DNA of 64,000 nt from Brevibacillus parabrevis. Its GTDB lineage: Bacteria > Bacillota > Bacilli > Brevibacillales > Brevibacillaceae. A model generated the notes under the pieces. The model worked only from the letters and a program-made list of their open reading frames with translations. It did not search any database and had not been told where the DNA came from. This document shows, piece after piece, positions 8,230-19,393 of the stretch; position 1 is the first letter of the stretch; every line of letters starts with the position of its first letter. The stretch is from contig NZ_RHHV01000006.1 in the NCBI RefSeq assembly GCF_003710905.1, positions 310,001 through 374,000 on the forward strand. The letters are read 5' to 3'. A program made the translations under genes and the position numbers.

Positions 8230-9888
8230 GTGATAACAGTCCGTGAACTGATCGAAGTTGGAGGCTTTACGAAAGCATCCGTGCTTGCCGGGGAAGACTT
8301 TCTCGACAAAGAACTGCTTGGGGTTACCTCGTTTGACTCGCCGGATGGACACAGATGGCTGCGCGCAGGCGAATTTGTGCTGACGACAGGCTTTCCTTTT
8401 CTGATCCGCCAAAATACGTGTGAAGCTACCTTGATTCAATTGATCGACGAGTTGGCTGCCATCGGAACGCCTGGTCTGGCGATCAAACTCGGCCGCTACA
8501 TGGCGAGCGTGCCTGCTGCCGTCCTCGCCCACGCCGCGAAAAGGCAAATGCCGATTTTGTCCTTTCCGATGGATAAAGCGTGGTCGGACGTCATCGTGCC
8601 TGTCACGCAGTACATCAACGACAAACAGCGCCTTGAGCTGAATCGCACACATGCGATCTACGAGCGGTTTCACCTGCATCTGACTGCCAATGATCCGGTG
8701 TCCAAGCTCGCGGCACTGCTCGCAGACTTGCTGCAAACGCCGATCAGCATCGAAGTGCCGAGCCTGAGATGGAAGTGGGCCGCTTCGCCTGACGCTCCCC
8801 CTGGCGGCTTTGGCTTTGCAACCGACGAGGGGCACGACATCCCGCTCGGACAAGCCGCTTCGCCTTCCATGCTGAAAAATCCGCTCGTCAAAAGGGCAGA
8901 TGGCCGTCACGTGCGCTGGCTGCTTCAGGAGCGGAACGTACAAGGCGCGATCTGCACCGGAATCATCGAACGAGATTTATACGCCTGGGAAAAAGTCGCG
9001 ATCGAGCAAAGCGCCGCCCTGTTGTCGCTGGAAATCGAGCGGCAGCGTTCCGTAAACGAGACGTACCAGCGGTTTCGCAATGACTTTTTGCAGCTGTTGC
9101 TAAGCGATCAGATGCACGCGCGAGACGTGCTCACGCGCAAAGCGGATGAGGTAGGCTGGAAGCTCGCCGATCACTACACGGTCGCTGTTCTCGGCGTCTC
9201 CCCTCTGGAGCGGACAGGGATCGAGAACTGGAACGACAACCGCGACTTGCTTTTGGCTCTGACTCCTTCCCTGTCCGCCCTTGATGACGCCATTTTGCTG
9301 GGACTCGATCAGCAAAACCGCATCGTGCTGCTAATCCCGACAGCCAGTGGCTCTAGTGATTCCACTGCTTGCCTGACCAGCACCAAACAAGTTCTCGCTG
9401 CTTTGCTCGCTTTTTCGTGGCAACAGCGCGTGTTTGTCGGCCTGGGGCGGTTTCACGCCGGACACACGGGCATTGCTGCCAGCTATCGCGAGGCGCAAAT
9501 CAGCTTTCGTGCGGCGATGCGCGGGCTTGATGCCAAGGCAGCAGCGAATACCACCATCGTCGCTTTTCACGACCTCGGGCTGGAGCGCATCCTGTTTGCC
9601 GAGCAGCCGGACAGAGAGGCACGCTTGCTCGCTCAGGAATACTTGGACAAAATCAACGAATACGATCGCGAAAAAAACGGGCAACTGCTGGATACGCTTC
9701 ACATCTTTTTGCAAGTGGACGGCAATCACGCAGAAGCGGCGTCACGGCTGTACGTGCATAAAAATACGATCAAATATCGGCTGGCGCTCATTCGCGAACT
9801 GACGGGCTTAAACCCGGATCACGGCCATGACTTGCTGTTGCTGCGCATCGCCATGACAGTGCAATCGATTGGTTTTGCCAAAGGCTAA
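8230..9888 (+). CDS. PucR-family transcriptional regulator
   Basis: A 552-residue regulator with an N-terminal PucR ligand-sensing domain (about 1-125), a middle GGDEF-like region and a C-terminal PucR-type helix-turn-helix (about 485-545, near AASRLYVHKNTIKYRL). The GTG start at 8230 has GGAGGG 7 bases upstream; no ATG suits better. Family members control purine, allantoin, gamma-aminobutyrate or proline catabolism. Placed back to back with the DUF3311-symporter-amidohydrolase-M20 operon, it most likely activates it in response to the imported substrate. Confidence 0.92.
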   Translation: MITVRELIEVGGFTKASVLAGEDFLDKELLGVTSFDSPDGHRWLRAGEFVLTTGFPFLIRQNTCEATLIQLIDELAAIGTPGLAIKLGRYMASVPAAVLAHAAKRQMPILSFPMDKAWSDVIVPVTQYINDKQRLELNRTHAIYERFHLHLTANDPVSKLAALLADLLQTPISIEVPSLRWKWAASPDAPPGGFGFATDEGHDIPLGQAASPSMLKNPLVKRADGRHVRWLLQERNVQGAICTGIIERDLYAWEKVAIEQSAALLSLEIERQRSVNETYQRFRNDFLQLLLSDQMHARDVLTRKADEVGWKLADHYTVAVLGVSPLERTGIENWNDNRDLLLALTPSLSALDDAILLGLDQQNRIVLLIPTASGSSDSTACLTSTKQVLAALLAFSWQQRVFVGLGRFHAGHTGIAASYREAQISFRAAMRGLDAKAAANTTIVAFHDLGLERILFAEQPDREARLLAQEYLDKINEYDREKNGQLLDTLHIFLQVDGNHAEAASRLYVHKNTIKYRLALIRELTGLNPDHGHDLLLLRIAMTVQSIGFAKG

Positions 9889-9928
9889 GCTGGTATAATG
9901 GCAACAGAGCGACTTAGGGGGAATGTAG

Positions 9929-10120
9929 ATGGATGAGTGGCTGAACAAGCCGGTTAAGACGAAGGAACGGCCCAAAAAGCGAGGAATCGTCGAATACATA
10001 GATGATCAGTACATCGTTGTTTTCTTTACGTTGCCGCGCAAGGAACGCGTCATTTTTTCGAGCAAGGAAGCTTTTTTGAACAAAATCGAGTTCGTCGAAG
10101 AAGCAGCACCCCCGAACTGA
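9929..10120 (+). CDS. Small conserved-looking protein of unknown function
   Basis: A 63-residue, mostly soluble protein: a basic N-terminal stretch (KTKERPKKRG) followed by alternating hydrophobic residues consistent with a small beta fold (IVEYIDDQYIVVFF). AGGGGG lies 7 bases ahead of the ATG, and a strong terminator follows at once. It is 40 bp downstream of the PucR gene, so it may be cotranscribed. I do not recognise the family. Confidence 0.7.
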   Translation: MDEWLNKPVKTKERPKKRGIVEYIDDQYIVVFFTLPRKERVIFSSKEAFLNKIEFVEEAAPPN

Positions 10121-10127
10121 CCCACGC

Positions 10128-10178
10128 AAAAAATCCCGTGTCTGGCATCTGACTACTGCCTTTGACACGGGATTTTTT
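10128..10178. terminator. Bidirectional terminator between convergent genes
   Basis: A perfect 15-base arm pair (10128-10142 with 10164-10178) including A/T runs at both ends. It lies between the plus-strand small gene and the minus-strand ABC-F gene and can serve both. Confidence 0.9.
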
Positions 10179-10195
10179 ATGGAAACAAGCAGGTT

Positions 10196-11851
<1,656 letters not shown>

Positions 11852-12049
11852 TTATCAGAGATAGCTGCATTTTGCAAAAAATATCGGGCGAAAACGCCGC
11901 GCGCTTCTCCGGCGTCGGCCGACAAATACGTGACAATCTCCCCTCCTCCACCTTGTCTATTTTACCAGAAAATCCCTGATAAATAAAAATCAGGGCGCTC
12001 GGGCACATTATGTGATGTCTCTGTATCTCGAGCGAGGGAGGTTGGGGTT

Positions 12050-12166
12050 ATGTCCAAGAAAAACGGCGTGAAAAATGAGATGGGAAACAAGGAAAATCCT
12101 TCGCAAACCAGATCTTCCACTACTGTAGGCAAAGAAGAAACCCGCTCCAAGCAGCGCGGCGAGTAA
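12050..12166 (+). CDS. Small hydrophilic protein, possibly spore-associated
   Basis: A 38-codon frame with a GGGAGG site about 8 bases before the ATG and a terminator just after. The product is almost entirely polar and charged (Lys, Glu, Asn, Ser, Thr, Arg) with no predicted structure, resembling minor small acid-soluble spore proteins in composition only. No named family is recognised. It sits alone between the divergent ABC-F gene and the convergent sulfate transport operon. Confidence 0.5.
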   Translation: MSKKNGVKNEMGNKENPSQTRSSTTVGKEETRSKQRGE

Positions 12167-12193
12167 AATTCGTTGAGGTTCGTTTCCTCACAC

Positions 12194-12234
12194 AAAAACC
12201 AGTCTGCTGATGAGTAAACGGCAGACTGGTTTTT
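12194..12234. terminator. Bidirectional terminator between the small gene and cysA
   Basis: A 14-base perfect inverted repeat (12194-12207 with 12221-12234) with A/T runs on both flanks and a 13-base loop. It ends both the plus-strand small gene and the minus-strand sulfate transport operon. Confidence 0.9.
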
Positions 12235-12267
12235 GCCATGACGAATGGCGGAGTGCGAAGCGCGAAA

Positions 12268-13383
12268 TCAAACGGTGACGTGAACGGGAGTCAAGGCAGG
12301 TGTCGGTACAGATTGCAGTTCGGATTCCACGTAGATGGACAAATTGTTCAGCGTGACATACACGACGTCGCCTTCTTCCACGAGAAGTTCGAGGAAGCGC
12401 TGCCGGCCCATCTCCGCTTCAAACACTTCTTTCGTATCGAGGCGTCTCAACTCCAGACGCACGAGCGGGCCGAGCAGCGTAATCCGCTCGATATGCGCCT
12501 GAACAGCCGTAGCGGCAGCTGATTGTGGCGGATGCAGCGACACTTCTGCATCATGCGGACGCATGTAGCCGATCGCCGGGCCTTCGCTGACACCTTGCTC
12601 TGCTGTGAACTCCGCCTCGCCCAGTTTGATGCGCCCGTTTTGAATGCGTCCGCGAAACAGATTGACGCGCCCCAGGAAGCTGTACACAAACGGGTTGGCT
12701 GGCTTGAGATAAATTTCTTCGGGAGAACCGACCTGCTCGACGCGCCCTTCGTTCATGACGACGACGCGATCAGCCAACTCCATCGCCTCTTCCTGGTCGT
12801 GGGTGACGAACAAAATCGTCAAGCCGAGCTTTCCATGCAAGTGCCGCAACCAACGCCGCAACTCCTGTCTGACTTTTGTATCCAAGGCGCCAAACGGTTC
12901 ATCCAGCAGCAAAAACTTCGGCTCGACCGCAAGCGCTCTTGCCAACGCCACGCGCTGACGCTGCCCCCCGGACAGCTGCGACGGATAGCGGTGCGCCAGC
13001 CCTTCCAATTGCACGAGCCTGAGCAATGAATGCACTTTTTCGCGAATTTCTTCCTTGCTCGGTCTGGTTTTGCGTGAACGAACCGTCAACCCGAACGCGA
13101 TGTTGTCAAAAATGTTCATGTGCCGAAACAAGGCGTAATGCTGAAAGACGAAGCCGACTTTGCGCTCGCGGACATCGCGGTTCGTATTGTCCTCGCCGTT
13201 GAACAGGATGCTTCCTTGCTGCGCCTGTTCCAGCCCGGCAATCAGCCGGAGCAAGGTCGTTTTGCCTGAACCGGAAGGCCCCAGAAGCGCAACCAGCTCC
13301 CCTTCGGGTATGTGCAGATTGACATTTTCCAGCGCGGTAAAATTTTTATACGACTTGGTAATGTTGACAACTTCTATGCTCAT
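12268..13383 (-). CDS. cysA: Sulfate/thiosulfate ABC importer, ATPase subunit
   Basis: A 371-residue ATPase that powers sulfate and thiosulfate uptake. It has Walker [10 protein letters not shown] (about 35-43), Q-loop in FVFQHYALF, signature LSGGQRQR, Walker [12 protein letters not shown] and the switch His in VTHDQEEA, then a C-terminal OB-like regulatory domain of about 120 residues typical of CysA/PotA. Its start overlaps the cysW stop by 4 bp. Last gene of the sbp-cysT-cysW-cysA operon, followed by a terminator. Confidence 0.95.
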   Translation of the reverse strand: MSIEVVNITKSYKNFTALENVNLHIPEGELVALLGPSGSGKTTLLRLIAGLEQAQQGSILFNGEDNTNRDVRERKVGFVFQHYALFRHMNIFDNIAFGLTVRSRKTRPSKEEIREKVHSLLRLVQLEGLAHRYPSQLSGGQRQRVALARALAVEPKFLLLDEPFGALDTKVRQELRRWLRHLHGKLGLTILFVTHDQEEAMELADRVVVMNEGRVEQVGSPEEIYLKPANPFVYSFLGRVNLFRGRIQNGRIKLGEAEFTAEQGVSEGPAIGYMRPHDAEVSLHPPQSAAATAVQAHIERITLLGPLVRLELRRLDTKEVFEAEMGRQRFLELLVEEGDVVYVTLNNLSIYVESELQSVPTPALTPVHVTV

Positions 13384-14246
13384 CCTGCTTTCTCCCCTGA
13401 CGCGTCAAAGTAATAATCCTCTTCCGCCTTGGACTTCCGCTCGGTTTTCCATTCGATCAAGCTTTTTAGCACCAGCGTGACCAGCGCCAGCACAGCGAGC
13501 AGCGTTGCGACGGCAAACGCAGCGGCGAACTGGTACTCGTTGTACAAAATCTCCACGTGCAACGGCAGCGTATTGGTCATGCCGCGAATATGGCCGGAGA
13601 CGACCGATACCGCGCCAAACTCCCCCATCGCCCTGGCGTTGCAGAGGATCACACCGTACAAAATCCCCCATTTGACGTTTGGCAGCGTGACGCGCCAAAA
13701 CGTTTTCCAGCCGCTCGCTCCCAGCGATACAGCCGCTTCCTCCTCGTCTTTGCCCTGCGCTTCCATCACCGGAATCAGCTCGCGGGCCACGAACGGAAAC
13801 GTCACAAAAGTCGTCGCAAGCACGATCCCGGGCACCGCGAAAATGATTTTCAGATCAAGCGCAGCCAGCCATGGCGCAGCAACCCCCTGACTGCCGAACA
13901 ACAGGACGAAAATCAGCCCGGCGATGACTGGCGACACGGCAAAAGGCAGATCGATCAGCGTAAGCAGCACATTTTTGCCGCGAAACGAAAACTTCGCAAT
14001 CGCCCAAGCGGCGGCAATCCCAAACGTGACGTTCAGCGGTACGCTAATCGCCGCTACGAGCAAGGTCAATTTGACCGCAGACAGCGTTTCCGGCTCGGCA
14101 ATCGCAGCCAGAAAAACACCCGCCCCTTGCTTGAACGCCTCAGTGAACACGGCGATCAGCGGCAAAATGAGAAACAGGCCCAAAAACAGAAAAGCGACTG
14201 CGATCAAGCTCCAGCGAACGTAGGCTGGCTCGGTTACATGTTTCAT
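13380..14246 (-). CDS. cysW: Sulfate/thiosulfate ABC importer, permease subunit CysW
   Basis: Inner-membrane permease of 288 residues with six predicted helices. The cytoplasmic EAA loop, which docks on the ATPase, is readable around [18 protein letters not shown]. The start at 14246 is chosen because AGGAGG lies 8 bases upstream. The stop overlaps cysA and the start lies 12 bp after cysT, as expected for a stoichiometric CysTW heterodimer. Confidence 0.95.
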   Translation of the reverse strand: MKHVTEPAYVRWSLIAVAFLFLGLFLILPLIAVFTEAFKQGAGVFLAAIAEPETLSAVKLTLLVAAISVPLNVTFGIAAAWAIAKFSFRGKNVLLTLIDLPFAVSPVIAGLIFVLLFGSQGVAAPWLAALDLKIIFAVPGIVLATTFVTFPFVARELIPVMEAQGKDEEEAAVSLGASGWKTFWRVTLPNVKWGILYGVILCNARAMGEFGAVSVVSGHIRGMTNTLPLHVEILYNEYQFAAAFAVATLLAVLALVTLVLKSLIEWKTERKSKAEEDYYFDASGEKAG

Positions 14247-14258
14247 TTGTCCCACCTC

Positions 14259-15095
14259 CTATCGTGCCGCATCGAACTTGTTGATTCGCCATTGCAAGTA
14301 GTTAATGAGCAGAAGCATGACAAACGATGCGACGAGCATGACGGTTGCAATGGCGGTAGCTCCCGCGTAATCGAACTGCTCCAGCTTGGTCATGATCAAA
14401 AGCGGCACGATTTCCGTCTTGAGCGGCATGTTTCCGGAGATAAAGACGACAGAGCCGTATTCGCCAAGCGCCCGGGCAAAAGCGAGGGCAAAGCCCGTAA
14501 TGATCGCCGGCAGCAAATGCGGCAAAATGACGCGGGTAAACGTGGCAAACCGCGTGGCTCCCAGCGTCGCAGCTGCTTCCTCCATCTGCAAGTCCCAGTC
14601 CTGCAAAACAGGCTGCACGGTTCGCACCACAAACGGCAGCCCGATAAAGGTCAAAGCAACCCAGATGCCGATCGGCGTATACGCCACTTTTACGCCCCAC
14701 TCGGCCAAATACTGCCCGATCCAGCCGTTTTCGGCGTAGATGGAGGTGAGCGCAATCCCGCCTACCGCTGTCGGCAAGGCGAAAGGCAGATCGACAATTC
14801 CGTCAATGATCCGCTTGCCAAAAAAATCGTACCGGGTCAACACCCAGGCGACCAGTACACCGAATACCGCATTGACACAAGCGGCGAAAAAAGACGTGAG
14901 GATGCTGACGCGAATCGAAGCGATCACCCTCGGATCGAGGATCGTTCCCACGAACTGCTCCCAGCTCATGGTAGTGGCCTTCAAAAAAAGGACAGACAGG
15001 GGGATTAATACCAAGAGGCTCAAGTAGATGATGGTATAGCCCATCGTCATGCCAAAGCCCGGCAGGAACCCCCTGCGCAAAAATGATTTTCTCAT
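14259..15095 (-). CDS. cysT: Sulfate/thiosulfate ABC importer, permease subunit CysT
   Basis: Permease partner of CysW, 278 residues with about six membrane helices, the first at roughly 15-38. The EAA loop is at AATLGATRFATFTRVILPH. GAGGAG lies ahead of the ATG. It follows the binding-protein gene by 41 bp in the same operon. Confidence 0.95.
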   Translation of the reverse strand: MRKSFLRRGFLPGFGMTMGYTIIYLSLLVLIPLSVLFLKATTMSWEQFVGTILDPRVIASIRVSILTSFFAACVNAVFGVLVAWVLTRYDFFGKRIIDGIVDLPFALPTAVGGIALTSIYAENGWIGQYLAEWGVKVAYTPIGIWVALTFIGLPFVVRTVQPVLQDWDLQMEEAAATLGATRFATFTRVILPHLLPAIITGFALAFARALGEYGSVVFISGNMPLKTEIVPLLIMTKLEQFDYAGATAIATVMLVASFVMLLLINYLQWRINKFDAAR

Positions 15096-15136
15096 GGAGC
15101 TAACTCCTCTGATGGCAGGATAGGTTATGGACTGGA

Positions 15137-16204
15137 TTACGGTTTGTACAGCTGATCAAAGACGCCTTGGTCGGAGAAGTGCGTTTGTTGAGCTTTTGTC
15201 CAGCCGCCAAAAAGTTCATCTATTGTGAACATTTCGATTTCAGGAAACGCAGGCGTATGCGCTTTGAGCACTTCCGCGGAACGTGGGCGATAGTAATGCT
15301 TCGCCGCAATTTCCTGCCCTTTTTTCGTGTACAGGAATTGCAAGTAGGCGTCGGCGACTTCTTTTGTCTTGTGCTTTTCCGCATACTTGTCGACGACGGT
15401 CACCGGAGGTTCTGCCAGGATGCTGAGAGACGGATTGACGATTTCGAATTTGTCTTTGCCCAGCTCGTTCACAGCCAAGTACGCTTCATTTTCCCAGGCG
15501 ATCAGCACGTCGCCAATCCCGCGCTCGACAAACGTCGTCGTCGATCCGCGCGCTCCCGAATCGAGCACAGGCACGTTTTTAAACAAGGCTCCCACGAACT
15601 CTTTTGCCTTGGCTTCGTCACCGCCATTTTTCTTCAGGGCGTATCCCCATGCGGCGAGGTAGTTCCATCTGGCGCCACCGGAAGTTTTCGGGTTCGGCGT
15701 GATGACGGAGATGCCCGGTTTGACCAGATCATCCCAATCTTTGATCTGCTTCGGGTTGCCTTTGCGCACGAGAAAAACGATGGTAGACGTGTAGGGAGAG
15801 CTGTTTTCCGGAAGCTTTTTTTGCCAGTCTGCCGCAATCAGTCCCTGCTCGGCGATCGCGTCGATGTCGTACGCCAAAGCCAATGTCACCACGTCCGCTT
15901 CCAAACCGTCGATGACGGATCGGGATTGCTTGCCGGAGCCGCCGTGCGACTGCTTGACGTTGAGCGTCTGTCCGGTTTTCGCCTTCCACTCCTGGGCAAA
16001 TTCCGCATTGACTTCCTGATAAAATTCTCTGGTCGGGTCATACGAGACGTTCAGCAGCTCGACGGTCTGTGAGCCGCCCGCTTCCCCGCTCCCGTTTGTC
16101 CCTGTTCCTTGCGACGCAGCCGAGCATCCTCCCAAAGCGATAGCTACGGCAACGATCCCGATGCGTTGCAGGATGGACTGAATATTGCCCTTTGTGGTGT
16201 TCAT
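15137..16204 (-). CDS. sbp: Sulfate-binding lipoprotein of the importer
   Basis: Extracytoplasmic sulfate/thiosulfate-binding protein of 355 residues. It has a lipoprotein signal with lipobox ALGGC (Cys near 27), then the Sbp/CysP fold with SYDPTRE-type and [11 protein letters not shown] segments that contact the anion, and the late YYRPRS motif of the family. The ATG at 16204 is preferred; an in-frame GTG 15 bases earlier overlaps the ribosome site. It heads the operon, downstream of a good sigma-A promoter, so expression is presumably sulfur-responsive. Confidence 0.93.
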   Translation of the reverse strand: MNTTKGNIQSILQRIGIVAVAIALGGCSAASQGTGTNGSGEAGGSQTVELLNVSYDPTREFYQEVNAEFAQEWKAKTGQTLNVKQSHGGSGKQSRSVIDGLEADVVTLALAYDIDAIAEQGLIAADWQKKLPENSSPYTSTIVFLVRKGNPKQIKDWDDLVKPGISVITPNPKTSGGARWNYLAAWGYALKKNGGDEAKAKEFVGALFKNVPVLDSGARGSTTTFVERGIGDVLIAWENEAYLAVNELGKDKFEIVNPSLSILAEPPVTVVDKYAEKHKTKEVADAYLQFLYTKKGQEIAAKHYYRPRSAEVLKAHTPAFPEIEMFTIDELFGGWTKAQQTHFSDQGVFDQLYKP

Positions 16205-16269
16205 ACTGGTGACCTTCACTCCCCATTTTTAATCTATACTATTTTACTCGGAATACTTAGTTATCTACG

Positions 16270-16297
16270 ATTATACCTGCCTTTTTATCGCTGTCAA
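16270..16297 (-). promoter_or_regulatory. Sigma-A promoter of the sulfate transport operon
   Basis: On the minus strand TTGACA (16292-16297) and TATAAT (16270-16275) are both perfect consensus hexamers, separated by 16 bp. It lies about 65 bp upstream of the sbp start. The leader carries a TATTCC/GGAATA-type stretch that could be a CymR-like operator, but no full site could be assigned. Confidence 0.8.
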
Positions 16298-16454
16298 TCA
16301 TATTCCCATCCACTTTATGCCCACTAGCTGGGCGAGGTGAGAAATGGCGGCGCAAAAAAGACGTATGGCGTGTGGCTGTACGTTCGTTTAGCTACTCGGT
16401 AAGCAGGGGGAGCAGCTTCCTAATCCCAGTGATTTGTTCCCCGCTGTCGTTGTT

Positions 16455-16760
16455 TCGCTTCTCGCTATCGGTTTTCCGCTTCGTACTGCTTTTTCCGCTT
16501 CGCACAGCCGTTTTTTTGCTTCTCGTTGCCGTTTTCCACTTCGCACACCGTTTTTTCGCTTCTCGTTGCCGTTTTCCACTTCGCACCACCGTTGTTTCGC
16601 TTCTCGCTGCCGTTTTTCCGCTTCGCACCACCGTTTTTTCGCTTCTCGTTGCCGTTTTCCACTTCGCACCACCGTTTTTTCGCTTCTTGCTGCCGTTTTC
16701 CACTTCGCACCACCGTTTTTTCGCTTCTCGCCGCCTTTTTGCCCTTCCGCACTGCCGCTT
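16455..16760. repeat. About seven copies of a 41-bp tandem repeat built from 20/21-bp half-units
   Basis: The word TCGCTTCT (once TTGCTTCT) recurs at 16455, 16516, 16556, 16597, 16639, 16680 and 16721, spacings 61, 40, 41, 42, 41, 41. Each 41-bp unit is two related halves, one like TTCTCGTTGCCGTTTTCCAC and one like TTCGCACCACCGTTTTTTCGC; the 61-bp step equals three halves. The strands are strongly asymmetric (pyrimidine-rich plus strand). Unit lengths are not multiples of three and vary, so open frames running through it are unlikely to be genes. It fills the gap between the sbp promoter and the next plus-strand gene. Confidence 0.9.
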
Positions 16761-16851
16761 TTTCCATCCGCTCGCAGCATATTCCGCGCAATCCCAGCCA
16801 ACACTCTCGCGCATTTTTTGGCTTTCGGTTATGATGGGACAAAAGGAGTGA

Positions 16852-17160
16852 ATGATCGTGATCACCGTTTATGTCAAACGTCCGCATGAGGACGCAACGA
16901 TTGCTGAAATTGCCGATACGGATGCTTTATCCGAGCTGGTCGATGGGGATTTTGAAGTGGTGACGGACGACCATCTGGAAGGAATCTCGCTGATCGTGAA
17001 TGAAGACGGACGAGGTGTATTGGCCAACAATTTTCCGATTACCGCAGACGGCTACCTCGACTGGGTATATGGCCCGTGTGTGTTCGTCAAGGCAGACGGC
17101 CGTTCTCTTAGCGAGGACGACATTCGTGTCATCGACCAGTTTCTCGCCGCCAAAAAATAG
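16852..17160 (+). CDS. DUF3846-like small protein
   Basis: A 102-residue soluble protein. The pattern LVDGDFEVV, a central SLIVNEDGRG, a short Asn-Phe-Pro step, YGPCVFVKAD and a final LSEDDI resembles the DUF3846 family, which is often seen in phages and Firmicutes and has no known activity. AAAGGAG precedes the start; ATG at 16852 is close to it, and the GTG two codons later would be better spaced. It stands alone between the repeat array and a terminator. Confidence 0.7.
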   Translation: MIVITVYVKRPHEDATIAEIADTDALSELVDGDFEVVTDDHLEGISLIVNEDGRGVLANNFPITADGYLDWVYGPCVFVKADGRSLSEDDIRVIDQFLAAKK

Positions 17161-17178
17161 CAGCTGCCAAAAACAAAA

Positions 17179-17242
17179 AGACCCCTCCTCCGTCAGCGCA
17201 TGTGTCTCGCACACTTGCTCGGAGTCAGGGGTCTGTTCTTTT
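17179..17242 (+). terminator. Terminator after the DUF3846-like gene
   Basis: Arms AGACCCCT...CTCCG (17179-17192) and CGGAG...AGGGGTCT (17220-17234) form a long interrupted stem followed by a T-rich run. It lies between convergent genes and may also stop dut transcripts. Confidence 0.75.
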
Positions 17243-17253
17243 TTAGGGCTGTC

Positions 17254-17790
17254 TTATCCGTTAATGCCGCTGCTGCCGAAGCCGCCAGCGCCTCTCTCAG
17301 TCTCATCCAGCTCGTCTACCACTTCGAAACGGGCAACAGGCACGACACCGATTACGCCTTGCGCGACGCGGTCGCCTTTTTTGATGAAATAGCTGTGAGA
17401 ATCCACTTCTGTGTCTACCGTCACTTCTTTTTCTCCCGCATCGAGGCAGACGTTGCCGATCTTGCCGGACGGAATGCGGATGTTTTCCATCAAGACGCAC
17501 ACTTCTCCGCGGTATCCCGCATCGATCGTGCCCGGAGCGTTCGGCAGGCGCAGTTTTGTTTTCGCGCCAATGCCGGAGCGCGGACGCACTTGCAGCTCGT
17601 AGCCCTCTGGCAGTGCAAAAGCAAGTCCGGTCGGGATTTTGACGGTTTGCCCCGGAGCAATCAACACGTCTTCGACGGCAACGAGGTCAAATCCCGCGTC
17701 CAAGGCACGGGCGTATTGGGGAATGACTGCTTCCGGGTGCAGTTTTTTTAGTTTGACCTGGGCAACCAGGCGATCATTTGTCTGATTCAT
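17254..17790 (-). CDS. dut: dUTP diphosphatase
   Basis: Trimeric dUTPase that converts dUTP to dUMP and pyrophosphate, keeping uracil out of DNA. Of the five family motifs I can read DAGFDLVA (1), PRSGIG (2), GTIDAGYRGEV (3) and the C-terminal RGAGGFGSSG (5) that closes over the nucleotide. The start at 17790 is supported by GAGGAG upstream. At 178 residues it is somewhat longer than the usual 150. Gene stands alone, convergent with the DUF3846-like gene. Confidence 0.93.
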   Translation of the reverse strand: MNQTNDRLVAQVKLKKLHPEAVIPQYARALDAGFDLVAVEDVLIAPGQTVKIPTGLAFALPEGYELQVRPRSGIGAKTKLRLPNAPGTIDAGYRGEVCVLMENIRIPSGKIGNVCLDAGEKEVTVDTEVDSHSYFIKKGDRVAQGVIGVVPVARFEVVDELDETERGAGGFGSSGING

Positions 17791-17940
17791 CAAAAGTCTC
17801 TCCTCATCTATCACCATTCTGCTAATGTCCTCCCATAGTGTACAAGATGGGCCACCATCCAGCAAGTTCAGCCACTTGCCCGCGTTTTCATAGAACGATC
17901 ACAAATTCCTGTCTTTTTCTACACTTTTGTTTGCGGATTA

Positions 17941-17949
17941 TGATATAAT
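17941..17949 (+). promoter_or_regulatory. Extended -10 promoter for trhO
   Basis: TGATATAAT gives a perfect TATAAT (17944-17949) with the TG extension that compensates for a poor -35. It lies about 50 bp upstream of the trhO start. Confidence 0.6.
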
Positions 17950-17998
17950 CACCGTTGCGTCATAAACTACAATTGAAAAAAGAAAGGTGGATTGTACC

Positions 17999-18943
17999 TT
18001 GCAAGTACAAAAACCATACCGCATTTTGCTCTACTACAAGTATACTCCGTTGGAAAACTACGAGGAGTATGCTGCTGAACACTTGCAATTTTGCAAGGAA
18101 AACGGACTCAAAGGACGGATCATCATCGCTCCGGAAGGAATTAACGGAACGGTATCCGGCACTGTCGAGCAGACCGACGCTTACATGGAATACGTGCGAA
18201 AAGACCCGCGCTTCGCGGACATGTGGTTTAAAATAGACGAATCGGAAGAACACGCATTCAAAAAAATGTTTGTTCGCGCGAAAAAAGAACTGGTGACCTG
18301 GCGTCTGGAAAACGACGTTGATCCGAATGAGAAAACAGGACACTATTTGAGCCCGAAAGAGTTTTACGAAATGATGCAGCAAGAGGACGTTGTCATCCTC
18401 GACGGCCGCAACTACTACGAATACGACCTCGGACACTTCCGTGGCGCGATTCGTCCAGAAGTGGATTCTTCCCGCGAGTTCCCTGAGTGGATTGCGGAAA
18501 ACATGAGCCAATTCAAAGACAAAAAAGTCCTCACCTACTGCACAGGCGGCATCCGCTGCGAAAAGCTGACAGGCGTGCTTTTGGATCAAGGCTTTGAAAA
18601 TGTGTACCAGCTTCACGGCGGAATCGTCACCTACGGAAAAGATCCGGAAGTAAAAGGCCGCCTGTGGGACGGAAAATGCTACGTATTCGACGAGCGTATC
18701 TCCGTACCGATCAACCATACCGAAGAAGATGTGGTTATCGGCCGTTGCCACTACTGCGGCACTGTGGAAGATCGCTACGTGAACTGCGCCAACCCTTTCT
18801 GCAACAAACAGCACTTCTGCTGCACAGAGTGCGAGCAAAAATTCAAACGTTCCTGCTCCGACGAATGCCGCGAGCATCCGCGCAACCGCTTCGTTGAAGA
18901 GGAAGAAAAAGCGAAGCTGCAAGCCGCTGGAGCGAACGCATAA
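17999..18943 (+). CDS. trhO: tRNA uridine-34 hydroxylase (rhodanese-family TrhO)
   Basis: Oxygen-dependent enzyme making 5-hydroxyuridine at the wobble position of tRNA, 314 residues. An N-terminal ferredoxin-like domain with [11 protein letters not shown] (about 45-55) precedes a rhodanese domain whose active loop is [10 protein letters not shown], followed by a cysteine-rich zinc-like tail (several CxxC pairs near 255-290). The TTG at 17999 is chosen since AAAGGTGG lies 8 bases upstream; a GTG at 17987 falls inside that site. Confidence 0.92.
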   Translation: MQVQKPYRILLYYKYTPLENYEEYAAEHLQFCKENGLKGRIIIAPEGINGTVSGTVEQTDAYMEYVRKDPRFADMWFKIDESEEHAFKKMFVRAKKELVTWRLENDVDPNEKTGHYLSPKEFYEMMQQEDVVILDGRNYYEYDLGHFRGAIRPEVDSSREFPEWIAENMSQFKDKKVLTYCTGGIRCEKLTGVLLDQGFENVYQLHGGIVTYGKDPEVKGRLWDGKCYVFDERISVPINHTEEDVVIGRCHYCGTVEDRYVNCANPFCNKQHFCCTECEQKFKRSCSDECREHPRNRFVEEEEKAKLQAAGANA

Positions 18944-18958
18944 CCATACGAAAAGGAA

Positions 18959-18998
18959 ACAAGCTGACCGTGCCTTTGTGCCAGTCAGCTTGTTTTTT
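18959..18998 (+). terminator. Terminator after trhO
   Basis: A perfect 10-bp stem (18959-18968 with 18984-18993) followed by a run of T, 16 bp after the trhO stop. Confidence 0.88.
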
Positions 18999-19169
18999 AT
19001 TTGCCGCTGTCTGATTCGGTGCGAAACGCGGCGAGCTGCACAATCGGTGTTCGGTCATCCCACTCTTCCCCCTGCTGCTTTCTTCTGATTTTTTTGTTTG
19101 GTCGTTGCCAAAAAGCTCCCTCACTCGTATTACTTGGCGAAGTGTCAAAAAAAACAGGAGACGTATGCC

Positions 19170-19373
19170 ATGGAAAAAAAGCTCAGCATCATTCTCGGCT
19201 TCATTGTCGGGCTTGTGTTCGTCAACTTCGACTTTGACTATTCTTTTCTGCTCGAAATGAATGTCGATCCTGCTTTTGTGCGAGCGGCCGTCAAGACAAT
19301 CGGTTTTGTAGGCGCTTTGTTCTGTGGACTCACCTTGCTATTCGACGCCTGGAAAGCCATTCGGTCCAGTTGA
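19170..19373 (+). CDS. Small two-helix membrane protein
   Basis: A 67-residue protein with hydrophobic helices at about 4-20 and 42-60, charged ends and a short acidic loop. AGGAG lies 10 bases before the ATG. It ends 20 bp before the start of the Nudix gene and is probably cotranscribed with it. Family not recognised. Confidence 0.72.
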   Translation: MEKKLSIILGFIVGLVFVNFDFDYSFLLEMNVDPAFVRAAVKTIGFVGALFCGLTLLFDAWKAIRSS

Positions 19374-19393
19374 TAATGGAGGGAACAACGCTT

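Noticed and set aside
16205..16300. S-box (SAM) riboswitch in front of the sulfate operon
   Set aside because: The leader after the promoter is about 60 bp, too short, and no terminator or S-box core was found.
16455..16760. Possible CRISPR array
   Set aside because: Units are contiguous degenerate copies of the same half-units, with no unique spacers and no cas genes.
16388..16865. Long minus-strand and plus-strand open frames through the repeat array, rich in Lys, Arg and Glu
   Set aside because: The 40-42-bp unit shifts frame at every copy, all frames look alike, and no ribosome site precedes them; they are by-products of the repeat.
16852..17790. DUF3846-like gene next to dut as a prophage remnant
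   Set aside because: Both have host-like composition and chromosomal homologs; no integrase, capsid, tail or lysis genes are nearby.
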